64,000 bases of DNA from WTKG01 sp963735005 (GTDB taxonomy: Bacteria > Actinomycetota > Actinomycetes > Actinomycetales > Demequinaceae), in assembly GCA_963735005.1 (NCBI GenBank), contig CAVTJA010000010.1:558001-622000 (forward strand). Direction: 5' to 3'. A program made the translations under genes and the position numbers. Positions 1-7,826 of this stretch are shown here, one piece after another (position 1 is the first letter of the stretch; each line of letters opens with the position of its first letter). The notes under the pieces were generated by a model, which had not been told where the DNA came from, searched no databases, and saw nothing but the letters and a program-made list of their open reading frames with translations.

Positions 1-653
1 GCGGCGTACGCGACAGCATCGAGCAGAGCCTGGATCGGATGGGCCTGGCGGGCATCAATATCGCCTTCGCGCACGATCCGGACCAGGCCTATGAAGGGGC
101 ACAGCTCGAGGGGCTTCAAGCGCTCGCCGCCGCGAAAGACGCGGGTCTCGTCGCGGCCGTCGGCATCGGCACCAACTCCACGCAAGGGCTGGTTGACGCC
201 GTAGATCGAGGCTTGATCGACGTGCTCATGCTCGCCAACCGGTACACGTTGCTCGACTATCAGGAGGCACTCCCAGTGCTCGCCGCGGCGGACCGCACGG
301 GCACCGTTGTCGTGGCTGCAGGGGTTTTCAATTCGGGCCTGCTGGCGACCCCGCGCCCCGCGCCGGGGGCTCACTTCGACTATCAGGAAGCCCACCCGGA
401 GGTGGTTGAGGCCGTGCATGCGATTGCGGACATTTGCGAGGCGCACGGCGTCGACGTTCCGACCGCCGCTATCGCTTTCCCACTGCTCCAACCCTCGGTA
501 CGTTCAGTAGTACTCGGAATGCGGTCCGAGCACGACGTGGACGAGAACATGGATCGCTTCGAACGGGAGGTCCCGTCAGAGCTCTGGCGCGACCTCGCCT
601 CGGCGGGGCTCATCGAGGCAGAAGCTGTCTCGCCCACCGGGAGTTCGACGTGA
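1..653 (+). CDS. Aldo/keto reductase, 5' end outside the window
   Basis: The reading frame is already open at position 3 (residues GVRDSIEQSLDRMG precede the first ATG at 39), so the gene begins upstream of the window. The remainder is the C-terminal half of an NADPH-dependent aldo/keto reductase barrel, most like the D-threo-aldose/L-fucose dehydrogenase branch. Visible landmarks are FAHDPD (a variant of the usual strand-4 H/D loop), GIGTNS, LANRYTLLD and a C-terminal PSVRSVVLGMRS segment typical of cofactor-binding loops. It ends 25 bp before a sugar kinase and probably shares its operon, which suggests oxidation of an aldose followed by phosphorylation of a derived keto-acid or sugar. Substrate is not determined. 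Confidence 0.85.
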   Translation, partial: GVRDSIEQSLDRMGLAGINIAFAHDPDQAYEGAQLEGLQALAAAKDAGLVAAVGIGTNSTQGLVDAVDRGLIDVLMLANRYTLLDYQEALPVLAAADRTGTVVVAAGVFNSGLLATPRPAPGAHFDYQEAHPEVVEAVHAIADICEAHGVDVPTAAIAFPLLQPSVRSVVLGMRSEHDVDENMDRFEREVPSELWRDLASAGLIEAEAVSPTGSST

Positions 654-678
654 CGGCGAATCAACAAGAGAAGAGGTC

Positions 679-1785
679 ATGATGTCGGTGCTAAGCCTGC
701 GAGCCGCGAACGAAGTCCAGTTCGACGAGATTTCGCTTGGAGAGGTGATGCTGCGCCTCGACCCGGGCGAGGGCCGCATTCGCACCGCGCGCAGCTTTCA
801 GGTGTGGGAGGGCGGCGGCGAGTACAACGTTGCCCGCGGCCTACGGCGGGTTTTCGGACAGCGCGTCGGCATCGTCACCGCCCTCGTGGATAACGCCGTG
901 GGGCGCCTAGTCGAGGACTGCATGCTGACGGGCGGTGTCGATACCAGCTTGGTGCGTTGGGCGCCGTTCGACGGCGTGGGTCGCGACGCCCGCAACGGCC
1001 TCAACTTCACGGAGCGCGGATTTGGCGTGCGGGGCGCGCTCGGAGTCTCCGACCGCGGCCACACCGCGGCGTCGCAGATGGCGCCGGGCGACATCGATTG
1101 GGACCACATCTTTGGCGACCTTGGGGCGCGCTGGTTCCACACCGGAGGAATTTTCGCAGCGCTGTCGGAGTCCGCGGCCGAGGTTGTGGTCGAGGCCGTG
1201 ACCGCTGCCAAGCGCCACGGCACCATCGTCTCGTACGACCTCAACTACCGGCCCAGCCTGTGGAGCGCGATCGGCGGGATCGCCAAGGCACAGGAGGTCA
1301 ACAAGCGGATTGCGCCCCTCGTGGACGTGATGATCGGCAACGAAGAGGACTTCACCGCGTGCCTAGGCTTTGAGATCCAGGGCACGGACGAGGGCCTGAC
1401 GGCGCTCGAGACCGACGCGTTCGCAAACATGATCGCCGAGGCGTCCGCGGCGTACCCGAACTTCAGCGTGATCGCGACCACCATGCGCGGAGTGCGGAGC
1501 GCCACCGTCAACGACTGGAGCGCGATTGCCTGGTCGCAAGAGTCGGGCATCGTGACATCAACTCAACGTCCAGGCCTCGAGATCCTCGACCGCGTCGGGG
1601 GCGGCGATTCGTTCGCGTCCGGCATGATCTCGGCCCTGCTCGACGGCGGCGGTCTCCAAGCCGCCGTCGAGCTTGGGGCGGCGCACGGCGCGCTCGCCAT
1701 GACGACGCCCGGCGACACCTCGATGGCTACCCGGGCGGAGGTCGAGGGCCTCGCCGGAGGAGCGGGTGCCCGCGTCGTCCGGTAG
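679..1785 (+). CDS. PfkB-family carbohydrate kinase (2-keto-3-deoxygluconate kinase-like)
   Basis: A 368-residue ribokinase/PfkB fold enzyme expected to phosphorylate a sugar or sugar acid with ATP in the cytoplasm. The N-terminal GEVMLRLDPGEG and GGGEYNVARGL segments form the substrate lid and sugar pocket, as in KdgK-type kinases. The C-terminal DRVGGGDSFASGM is the PfkB signature 2 with the catalytic Asp and anion hole. An AAGAGG ribosome site lies at 671-676; ATG at 679 and ATG at 682 are both possible, and 682 has the better spacing. It follows the aldo/keto reductase at 25 bp, so the two likely act in one sugar-catabolic pathway. Exact substrate is an inference. Confidence 0.85.
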   Translation: MMSVLSLRAANEVQFDEISLGEVMLRLDPGEGRIRTARSFQVWEGGGEYNVARGLRRVFGQRVGIVTALVDNAVGRLVEDCMLTGGVDTSLVRWAPFDGVGRDARNGLNFTERGFGVRGALGVSDRGHTAASQMAPGDIDWDHIFGDLGARWFHTGGIFAALSESAAEVVVEAVTAAKRHGTIVSYDLNYRPSLWSAIGGIAKAQEVNKRIAPLVDVMIGNEEDFTACLGFEIQGTDEGLTALETDAFANMIAEASAAYPNFSVIATTMRGVRSATVNDWSAIAWSQESGIVTSTQRPGLEILDRVGGGDSFASGMISALLDGGGLQAAVELGAAHGALAMTTPGDTSMATRAEVEGLAGGAGARVVR

Positions 1786-1803
1786 TGGCGTGCGCCGGGG
1801 CTG

Positions 1804-4131
1804 CTAGCGCTTGGCTTTGAACCGCCGCAGCCGCAGCGAGTTGCCCACCACGAACAGGCTGGAGCCGCCCATCGCGGCCGACGCGATCATCGGGTTGAGG
1901 ATGCCGAACGCGGCCAGCGGGATCGCCGCGACGTTGTAGGCGAACGCCCAGAACAGGTTGCCGCGGATCACCGACAGCGTGCGGCGCGACAGCCGGATCG
2001 CGTCCGCCACGGCGAGCGGGTCGCCTGACACCACGGTGAGGTCGCTCGCCTCGCGCGCGACGTCAGCGCCCGTGCCAATCGCGATGCCAAGGTCCGCCTG
2101 CGCCAGCGCGGGGGCGTCGTTCACGCCGTCCCCGACCATCGCCACGCGCTTGCCCTCGTCCTGCAGCTTGCGGATGACGTCGGCCTTGTCGCTCGGTAGC
2201 ACCTCCGCGACCACGCGCTCGATCCCGACCTGAGCCGCGACCGCGTTGGCGGCGCGTTCGTTGTCTCCGGTCAGCAGGACGACGTCGAGGCCAAGTTCGG
2301 CGAAGGCGTCCCGGGCAGCGCGGGCGGACTCCTTGACGGTGTCTGCCACAGCGATCGCGGCCTCGGCGGACAAGGTGGACCGCGTGGACGCGGCGCCCGT
2401 CAGCAGCCCGCCGTCGAGCACCTCGCCGCGTCCGGCGAACACGACAGTGCGGCCCTGGGTCTCCTGCTCCTCGGCCCAGCTCGCGAGCTCGGCGGGCACG
2501 TCGTCGAACAGTCTGCGCGAGCCGACCGTGACGTCGGCGTTCGAGCCGTCGGCCCCGGCGCCCTGGACGGTTGCTGTGACGCCCCGTCCTGGGGAGCTGC
2601 GGAAGCCTTTCAGTTTGAGTCGACCGTCGCGGGCGGCGGCAACGGCGGCGGCGATCGGGTGCTCGGAGCGCGCCTCGACGGACGCGGCGGCGTCGAGCAG
2701 CCGGTTGGCGTCCTCGCGCTCGAGACCGGGGGTGTGGGTGTCGACGAGGCTCATGCGGCCCTCGGTGATGGTGCCGGTCTTGTCGAGCACGATGGTGTCG
2801 ATGCGGCGGGTGTCCTCGAACACCTGCGGGCCGCGCACGAGCACGCCCATCTGGGCGCCGCGGCCGGTGCCGACCATGATGGCGAGCGGCGTCGCGAGCC
2901 CGAGTGCGCACGGGCAGCTGATGATCAGCACCGCGACCGCTGCGGTGAACGCGTGGTTCACGTCGCCTGTCGCGATCAGCCAGATCGCGAGCGTCGTCAG
3001 CGACAGCCCGATTACGGTTGGCACGAAGATGGCGCTGATGCGGTCCGCTAGCCGTTGCACATGTGCCTTGCCCGACTGGGCGTCGTCCACCATGCGCGCG
3101 ATCTGCGCCAACATCGTCTCGCCGCCCACGCGGGTGGCTTCGATGGTGAGGGCGCCGTCGGTGGCGATGGTGCCGCCCACTACCTCCGTGCCCTCGTGCG
3201 CGGCGACGGGGACGGGCTCGCCCGTGACGAGCGACGCGTCCACCGCGGCCTCGCCGTCCACGACGCGGCCGTCCGTGGCGATGGTCTCGCCGGGGCGAGT
3301 GACGAAGCGGTCCCCCGCCTGAAGCTTGTCGAGCGCGATTTCAGTGCCGTCCTCGAGTCTGACGGTCTTGACCTGGCGCTCGCTGAGCGCGCGGATGGCG
3401 TCGCCCGCGCGCGCGGTGGATCGCACCTCGAGCCACTTGCCCATCAGGATCAGGGCGACGATGACGGCGCCGGTCTCGTAGTAGATGTGGGCAGACGCTA
3501 GCGCGGCGACGCCGGCGGCCCCGCCGAGCAGGACCACCGTTGACCACGTCCACGCGGCCATCGAGCCGAGCGTCACGAGCGTGTCCATGTTGGTGGCGCC
3601 ATGGCGCGCGCTCATGATCGCGGAGCGGTGGAAGGGCCAGGCGCTCCACGCGACCACCGGCGTCGCGAGGGCGGCGGCGAGCCACTCCCAGCCCGAGAAT
3701 TGCCACGCCGGGATCATCGACAGCGCGAGCAGCGGCACGGCGAGAACTGCGGCCACAGTGAAGCGCCTGCGGTAATCAGCAACGCGCTCGGCGTCGGCGT
3801 TCATGTGGGCCGCGTGTTCATCCTCGAGGCTCATGTCGTCCCCGTGCGCGTCGCCGTGGGCACCGTGGTCGCCGGCGGCGGGCGCGTCGTCGTTCCTCTT
3901 CACGACCGAGTACCCGAGCCCCGTGATGGCGGCCTCGATGGACACCTTGAGCTCGTCGGGGTCGATGGTGCCGTCTGTGCGGATGGTCGCGCGCCGCGTC
4001 GCGATGTTGACGTCCGCGGTGGCGATGCCATCAAGCAGGGAGATGCCGCGCTGCACGTTGGTCGCGCAGCCGGCGCAGGTCATCCCGCCGACGCTGATCC
4101 GCAGCTCGGCGGGCGTGGCGATGCCAGTCAC
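1804..4131 (-). CDS. copA: Copper-exporting P1B-type ATPase CopA
   Basis: A 775-residue heavy-metal P-type ATPase that pumps Cu(I) out of the cytoplasm. In order: one N-terminal heavy-metal-associated domain with GMTCAGC (residues about 16-22), a His/Asp-rich linker (about 86-112, several HG/HGD pairs), transmembrane segments, the TGEPVPV actuator motif, the intramembrane CPC motif (SCPCALG), the DKTGT phosphorylation site and GDGVNDAPAL. The last helices contain YN and MGGSS, which together with CPC are the P1B-1 copper signature. Its ATG overlaps the copZ stop by 4 bp, so the two are translationally coupled. Full length and intact. It converges with the sugar kinase gene. Confidence 0.96.
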   Translation of the reverse strand: MTGIATPAELRISVGGMTCAGCATNVQRGISLLDGIATADVNIATRRATIRTDGTIDPDELKVSIEAAITGLGYSVVKRNDDAPAAGDHGAHGDAHGDDMSLEDEHAAHMNADAERVADYRRRFTVAAVLAVPLLALSMIPAWQFSGWEWLAAALATPVVAWSAWPFHRSAIMSARHGATNMDTLVTLGSMAAWTWSTVVLLGGAAGVAALASAHIYYETGAVIVALILMGKWLEVRSTARAGDAIRALSERQVKTVRLEDGTEIALDKLQAGDRFVTRPGETIATDGRVVDGEAAVDASLVTGEPVPVAAHEGTEVVGGTIATDGALTIEATRVGGETMLAQIARMVDDAQSGKAHVQRLADRISAIFVPTVIGLSLTTLAIWLIATGDVNHAFTAAVAVLIISCPCALGLATPLAIMVGTGRGAQMGVLVRGPQVFEDTRRIDTIVLDKTGTITEGRMSLVDTHTPGLEREDANRLLDAAASVEARSEHPIAAAVAAARDGRLKLKGFRSSPGRGVTATVQGAGADGSNADVTVGSRRLFDDVPAELASWAEEQETQGRTVVFAGRGEVLDGGLLTGAASTRSTLSAEAAIAVADTVKESARAARDAFAELGLDVVLLTGDNERAANAVAAQVGIERVVAEVLPSDKADVIRKLQDEGKRVAMVGDGVNDAPALAQADLGIAIGTGADVAREASDLTVVSGDPLAVADAIRLSRRTLSVIRGNLFWAFAYNVAAIPLAAFGILNPMIASAAMGGSSLFVVGNSLRLRRFKAKR

Positions 4132-4364
4132 GAGAAGTCGTCCTCCGCGATGTCGTAGCCCGATTCCTTCACGGCGGCCGCGACCGCACGCGACACCACC
4201 GCGGCAGGCACGGTGCCGTCCGTCGCGACTGTGACTTTGTGGGCGTCCAGGTCGACTGTCGCGGACGCGACGCCGGGCACGCGAGACGCGGCCGTCGTCA
4301 CCGTTCCGACGCAGCCGCCGCAGTGCATCCCCACAACATCGAGTGTCATCACTTCCGCATTCAT
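4128..4364 (-). CDS. copZ: Copper chaperone CopZ
   Basis: A 78-residue heavy-metal-associated domain protein with the copper-binding GMHCGGC motif near the N-terminus (residues about 12-18) and the expected beta-alpha-beta-beta-alpha-beta length. It hands Cu(I) to the N-terminal domain of CopA or to the regulator. It is the first gene of a copZ-copA operon, with an ATGA overlap into copA. The promoter upstream contains a MerR-type dyad within an unusually long spacer (see 4401-4432), so expression is probably metal-induced. Confidence 0.93.
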   Translation of the reverse strand: MNAEVMTLDVVGMHCGGCVGTVTTAASRVPGVASATVDLDAHKVTVATDGTVPAAVVSRAVAAAVKESGYDIAEDDFS

Positions 4365-4400
4365 GTCAGCCTCCTCGGCTTGCTAGGCCTCCCACATACC

Positions 4401-4432
4401 ACGCTACGGCTTCCAGTGGACTGGAAGGTCAA
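4401..4432 (-). promoter_or_regulatory. MerR/CueR-type operator-promoter of copZ-copA
   Basis: Reading the minus strand, TTGACC (plus positions 4427-4432) and TAGCGT (4401-4406) are separated by 20 bp, the over-long spacer typical of MerR-activated promoters. The spacer contains a perfect 7-bp inverted repeat, CTTCCAG-TGGA-CTGGAAG (4410-4427), close to the CueR consensus ACCTTCC...GGAAGGT. A related dyad lies in front of the MerR gene at 7036. Assignment of that MerR protein to this site is an inference. Confidence 0.75.
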
Positions 4433-4448
4433 GCGGCCCGAGCCGGGT

Positions 4449-4468
4449 ACTTGCGGAACTTCGCAAGT
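4449..4468 (+). promoter_or_regulatory. Likely ArsR-family operator upstream of the ArsR-SulP genes
   Basis: A perfect inverted repeat, ACTTGCG-GAACTT-CGCAAGT, sits 57 bp before the ArsR start codon. Size and placement fit a self-regulating ArsR/SmtB operator. A TAAAGT sequence at 4471-4476 could be the -10 element, which the operator would occlude. Confidence 0.6.
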
Positions 4469-4524
4469 GTTAAAGTCAAGTGCGCGAAACGTCTTCGCGA
4501 CCCGAGGACCCCAAGGAACGTGCC

Positions 4525-4863
4525 ATGCCTACTCCGCTACACGAGGCAAAGGCCGAGCTGTTCGGCAACCTCGCCCACCCCGTCCGGGTGCGGGTGCTTG
4601 AGTTACTGCTCGACGGCCCGCTTCTCGTCCGCGACCTCATCGCGGACACCGGAATCGAGCCAGCCAACATGTCACAGCACCTCGCTGTGCTGCGGCGGGC
4701 GGGGCTGGTCGCATCCGAGCGCCGTGACGGAGGCGTCTACTACTCGCTGAGCACCACCCACGTCGCCGCGCTGATGCGCGACGCCCGCTCCATCCTGTCG
4801 TCGATGCTGCTCACCCAGAGCCAGTTGCTCGACGAGGTCCGCGCCGCCCAGAGCCAGGCGTGA
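4525..4863 (+). CDS. ArsR/SmtB-family transcriptional regulator
   Basis: A 112-residue winged-helix regulator. The helix-turn-helix is seen as LVRDLIADTGIEPANMSQHL followed by AVLRRAGLV and the wing RRDGGVYYSL. The frame is open further upstream, but ATG 4525 has the AAGGAA ribosome site at 4513-4518 and gives the standard N-terminus. The protein contains no cysteine at all, so it cannot be a thiol-based arsenic or metal sensor of the ArsR alpha-3 type; it may sense by another site or a non-metal signal. Its stop overlaps the GTG start of the SulP gene, so it probably controls that transporter. The palindrome at 4449-4468 is its likely target. Confidence 0.88.
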   Translation: MPTPLHEAKAELFGNLAHPVRVRVLELLLDGPLLVRDLIADTGIEPANMSQHLAVLRRAGLVASERRDGGVYYSLSTTHVAALMRDARSILSSMLLTQSQLLDEVRAAQSQA

Positions 4864-6581
4864 CCGCCCCGGAACGCGCGGCGTCCAAGCGCGCTGCGAC
4901 CGACCCTTGGCGCGCCGCCGTCGCCCGCGCCCGTGAGTTGCTTCCCCATCGCGCCGATTGGACGACCGCGCGGCGTAGCCCACGCCGCAACCTGCTCGCG
5001 GGAGTGACCGTTGCGATCGTGGCGCTGCCGCTCGCGCTCGCCTTCGGCGAGACGTCAGGCCTTGGCGCCCGCGCGGGCATCGTCACCGCGATCGTCGCAG
5101 GCGCGCTCGCCGCAATCTTTGGCGGGTCGAACCTGCAAGTATCCGGGCCCACCGGGGCCATGACGGTGGTGCTCGTGCCCATCATTCACCGCTTTGGCCC
5201 GCAGGCCGTTCTGATGGTCGGGCTGATGGCTGGTGTCGCGCTGATAGCCATGGCAGGCGCACGGCTCGGCCGGTTCGTGCGACTCATCCCCGCGCCCGTG
5301 TTCGAGGGCTTCACCGCCGGAATCGCCGTGGTGATCGCGCTCCAGCAGGTGCCTGCGATGCTCGGGACAACCGGCACGGGCGACAAAGCGTGGCAGATCG
5401 CGTTCCACGCCGTGCGCGCGGCAGCGAACGACATCAACCTTGGCGCGGTCGCGATGACCGTCGCCGTCACCGCCGTGATCCTCATCGGCGTGCGGTTGCG
5501 CCCCGGCCTGCCGTTCTCGCTCATCGCCGTGATCGCCGCCACGCTCGTGGCAACCCTCACCTCGCTCGACGTCGCAGAGGTGGGCGCGCTGCCCGCCGGC
5601 CTGCCGCGCCCGTCGCTGTCGTTCATCGACGCCGGCGCCGCGTGGACGCTCGCGAGCGCCGCGCTCGCCGTCGCCGCGCTGGCAGCGCTCGAGTCCCTGC
5701 TGAGCGCCACGGTCGCCGACGGTATGACCGTCAGCCAGCGCCACGACCCGGACCGCGAGCTGTTCGGCCAGGGAATCGCCAACATGGTCGCGCCGATGTT
5801 TGGAGGCGTGCCCGCCACCGCGGCGATTGCGCGCACCGCCGTGAACGTGCGCGCGGGAGCCAACTCGCGGCTCGCGGCGCTGACGCACGCCGTTGGCCTG
5901 ATGGTGATCGTGTCCGTCGCCTCGCGGTGGGTGGGACACATCCCGCTCGCCGCGCTCGCTGGCGTGCTGATCGCGACGTCGTACCAAATGATTGAGGTGA
6001 GCGCACTACGGGCCATGGCGCGGGCGTCGCGGCAGGACGGCGCGATCCTCGCTGTGACGTTCCTGCTGACCGTCGCGGTGGACCTGGTGACGGCCGTGGG
6101 CCTCGGCATCGCCGCCGCCGTGGTGCTCGCACTCCGCTCCGTGTCCGCGAGCGCCAGCATCCAGACCGAGACCTTCGAATCCACCGCCGACTTCTCCGCC
6201 GAGCAGCACGCCCTGCTTCGCGAGCACGTGGTGGCGTTCCGGCTCGAAGGGCCGCTGTTCTTCGCCGCAGCACACCGCTTCCTGCTCGAGCTCACGGAGA
6301 TAGCCGACGTCCGCATCGTCATCCTGCGCATGTCCCACGTCACCGCGTTCGACACCACCGGCGCGCGCGTGCTTGGCGACGCGATCGAGAAGTTGCAGGC
6401 GCGCGGCACGGTGGTGTTGCTGTCCGGCGCCGACGCGCGGCAGGAGCGCCTGCTCACCGCGCTCGGCACGCTCGGACCACTCAAGGCCGCGGGCCGGGTG
6501 TTCCCGGACACGCCCAGCGCCATCGCGCACGCGCACGAACTGCTCGAGTCGAACCCGCCGCAGGAGCGGGCCGCGCCCTAA
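4860..6581 (+). CDS. SulP/SLC26-family anion transporter with STAS domain
   Basis: A 573-residue inner-membrane transporter. About twelve hydrophobic segments run from residue ~45 to ~420, beginning with the family-typical NLLAGVTVAIVALPLALAFG and the QVSGPTGAMTVV motif. A cytoplasmic STAS domain follows from about residue 440 to 560, including VTAFDTTGARVL at the site equivalent to the phosphorylatable Ser/Thr of anti-sigma antagonists. Family members carry sulfate, bicarbonate or dicarboxylates; the substrate cannot be read from sequence. The GTG start overlaps the ArsR stop (GTGA), indicating coupling. The stop codon overlaps that of the convergent MerR gene. Confidence 0.92.
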   Translation: MTAPERAASKRAATDPWRAAVARARELLPHRADWTTARRSPRRNLLAGVTVAIVALPLALAFGETSGLGARAGIVTAIVAGALAAIFGGSNLQVSGPTGAMTVVLVPIIHRFGPQAVLMVGLMAGVALIAMAGARLGRFVRLIPAPVFEGFTAGIAVVIALQQVPAMLGTTGTGDKAWQIAFHAVRAAANDINLGAVAMTVAVTAVILIGVRLRPGLPFSLIAVIAATLVATLTSLDVAEVGALPAGLPRPSLSFIDAGAAWTLASAALAVAALAALESLLSATVADGMTVSQRHDPDRELFGQGIANMVAPMFGGVPATAAIARTAVNVRAGANSRLAALTHAVGLMVIVSVASRWVGHIPLAALAGVLIATSYQMIEVSALRAMARASRQDGAILAVTFLLTVAVDLVTAVGLGIAAAVVLALRSVSASASIQTETFESTADFSAEQHALLREHVVAFRLEGPLFFAAAHRFLLELTEIADVRIVILRMSHVTAFDTTGARVLGDAIEKLQARGTVVLLSGADARQERLLTALGTLGPLKAAGRVFPDTPSAIAHAHELLESNPPQERAAP

Positions 6582-7036
6582 GCGTGGGAGTGCAGAGCCA
6601 ACTGGCGCCTTGCCCCGGGACGATGCGCGGAGTCCTCGCTCGCGGCCGAGATGACCTGGCAGCGCTGGGGGTCAGAACATTCGCCGGGGTCCATGCCGCC
6701 GGCGGCGTCGGCAAGCGCGACCATGACTTTGCGGTTCTCCGTGAGTGCGGCGATCTGTGCGTCGATCTCCTCGATGTGGCGCGTCACGAGCGCGCGGGTA
6801 TGCGCGCACGTGGACTGCCCGGCGTCCTTCATGTCCAGGATCGATCCCACCTCGGCGAGCGTCAGCCCGGCGGCTTGCGAGTCGCGTATGAACTGCAGCC
6901 GGTCCGCGGCGGTCGCGTCGTAGTCGCGATAGTTCGACGCCGTGCGCTCGGGCGGCGCGATGAGCCCGATGTCCTCGTAGTACCGGATGGTCTTCGCGGT
7001 CACGCCTGAGCGCTCCGCCAGTTCGCCGATTTTCAT
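6578..7036 (-). CDS. MerR-family heavy-metal-responsive regulator, probable copper-module regulator
   Basis: A 152-residue MerR protein. The N-terminus MKIGELAERSGVTAKTIRYY is the winged helix-turn-helix, followed by the dimerisation helix (residues about 75-110) and a metal loop with two cysteines, ECSDPQRC. Its own promoter contains ACCTTCC-8-GGAAAGT, nearly the same dyad as the copZ-copA promoter, so it most likely activates both. One caution: it has a Cys in the STCAH segment at the start of the dimerisation helix, where ZntR and MerR (divalent metal sensors) have Cys and E. coli CueR has Ser. So its inducer may not be copper alone. The tail after residue ~125 is longer than usual and His/Arg-rich. 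Confidence 0.88.
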   Translation of the reverse strand: MKIGELAERSGVTAKTIRYYEDIGLIAPPERTASNYRDYDATAADRLQFIRDSQAAGLTLAEVGSILDMKDAGQSTCAHTRALVTRHIEEIDAQIAALTENRKVMVALADAAGGMDPGECSDPQRCQVISAASEDSAHRPGARRQLALHSHA

Positions 7037-7042
7037 GCCCCC

Positions 7043-7075
7043 ATCGTAGGCACACTTTCCAGCCAGATGGAAGGT
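7043..7075 (-). promoter_or_regulatory. MerR-type operator in front of the regulator's own gene
   Basis: On the minus strand ACCTTCC-ATCTGGCT-GGAAAGT (plus 7054-7075) precedes a TACGAT -10-like element (7043-7048), 7 bp upstream of the ATG. The half-sites match those of the copZ-copA operator, which suggests autoregulation. Confidence 0.65.
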
Positions 7076-7112
7076 TTCGCCCCTCGCGTGGGCTGCCGCT
7101 ACTCTCGAGGAT

Positions 7113-7823
7113 GTGAGCGACTACCTCCCTCCACGGCGCCTGGGCCTGCTCGGCGGCATCACGTGGCACTCGTCCCTGCTGTACGAACAGCTCTTGAATG
7201 ACGGCGTCAACGCGGCGCTGGGCGGCGTGGCGAGCGCGGACCTGGTGGTGCGCTCGTACGACTTCCAGCAGATCGCCGACGCGCAGACGGCCGGCGACTG
7301 GGACGGCCTGGGCAACCGGTTCGCCGCGGACGCCCGCGCGCTCGAGGCTGCCGGGGCCGAGGCCGTGCTGATCTGCGCGAACACCATGCACAAGGTCGCA
7401 CCCCAGGTCGAGGCGGCGCTCGGCATCCCGCTGATCCACATGCTCGACGCCACGGCTGACGCCATCGCGGCCGCGGGCCTCGACACGGTCTCCCTGCTCG
7501 GTACGGGCTACACGATGCGCGACCCGTTCTATCGGGACCACATGGCGGCACGCGGCATCACCACCGTGGTCCCCGACGAACCCGCGCTCGGCGAGCTACA
7601 CGACCTCATCTACGGCCACCTGGCCAAGGGAAACATTCCGGACGGCGCGCGTCAGCAGGTGCTCGACGCCTTCGAGGAGTGCCGAGCGCAGGGCGCAGCA
7701 GGCCTGATCGCGGGTTGCACCGAGATCCCGCTCGTCGTCACGCAAGAACACGTGGACGTGCCGTACTTCGACTCCGTCGAGCTGCACGTGCGCGCGGCAC
7801 TCGACTTTGCATTGCGCCGCTAG
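7113..7823 (+). CDS. Aspartate/glutamate racemase family protein
   Basis: A 236-residue member of the Asp/Glu racemase superfamily, which interconverts L- and D-aspartate or glutamate with a two-cysteine mechanism and no cofactor. Both catalytic cysteines are present: the first in ICANTMHK and the second in AGCTEIPL. N-terminal RLGLLGGITWHSS is the family-typical start. The start is GTG 7113; ATG 7111 is out of frame. Closest in appearance to the YgeA/aspartate racemase branch rather than MurI. D-aspartate could serve peptidoglycan cross-bridges, but that is inference. It converges with the GNAT/P-loop gene, with only 3 bp between stops. Confidence 0.88.
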   Translation: MSDYLPPRRLGLLGGITWHSSLLYEQLLNDGVNAALGGVASADLVVRSYDFQQIADAQTAGDWDGLGNRFAADARALEAAGAEAVLICANTMHKVAPQVEAALGIPLIHMLDATADAIAAAGLDTVSLLGTGYTMRDPFYRDHMAARGITTVVPDEPALGELHDLIYGHLAKGNIPDGARQQVLDAFEECRAQGAAGLIAGCTEIPLVVTQEHVDVPYFDSVELHVRAALDFALRR

Positions 7824-7826
7824 CCG

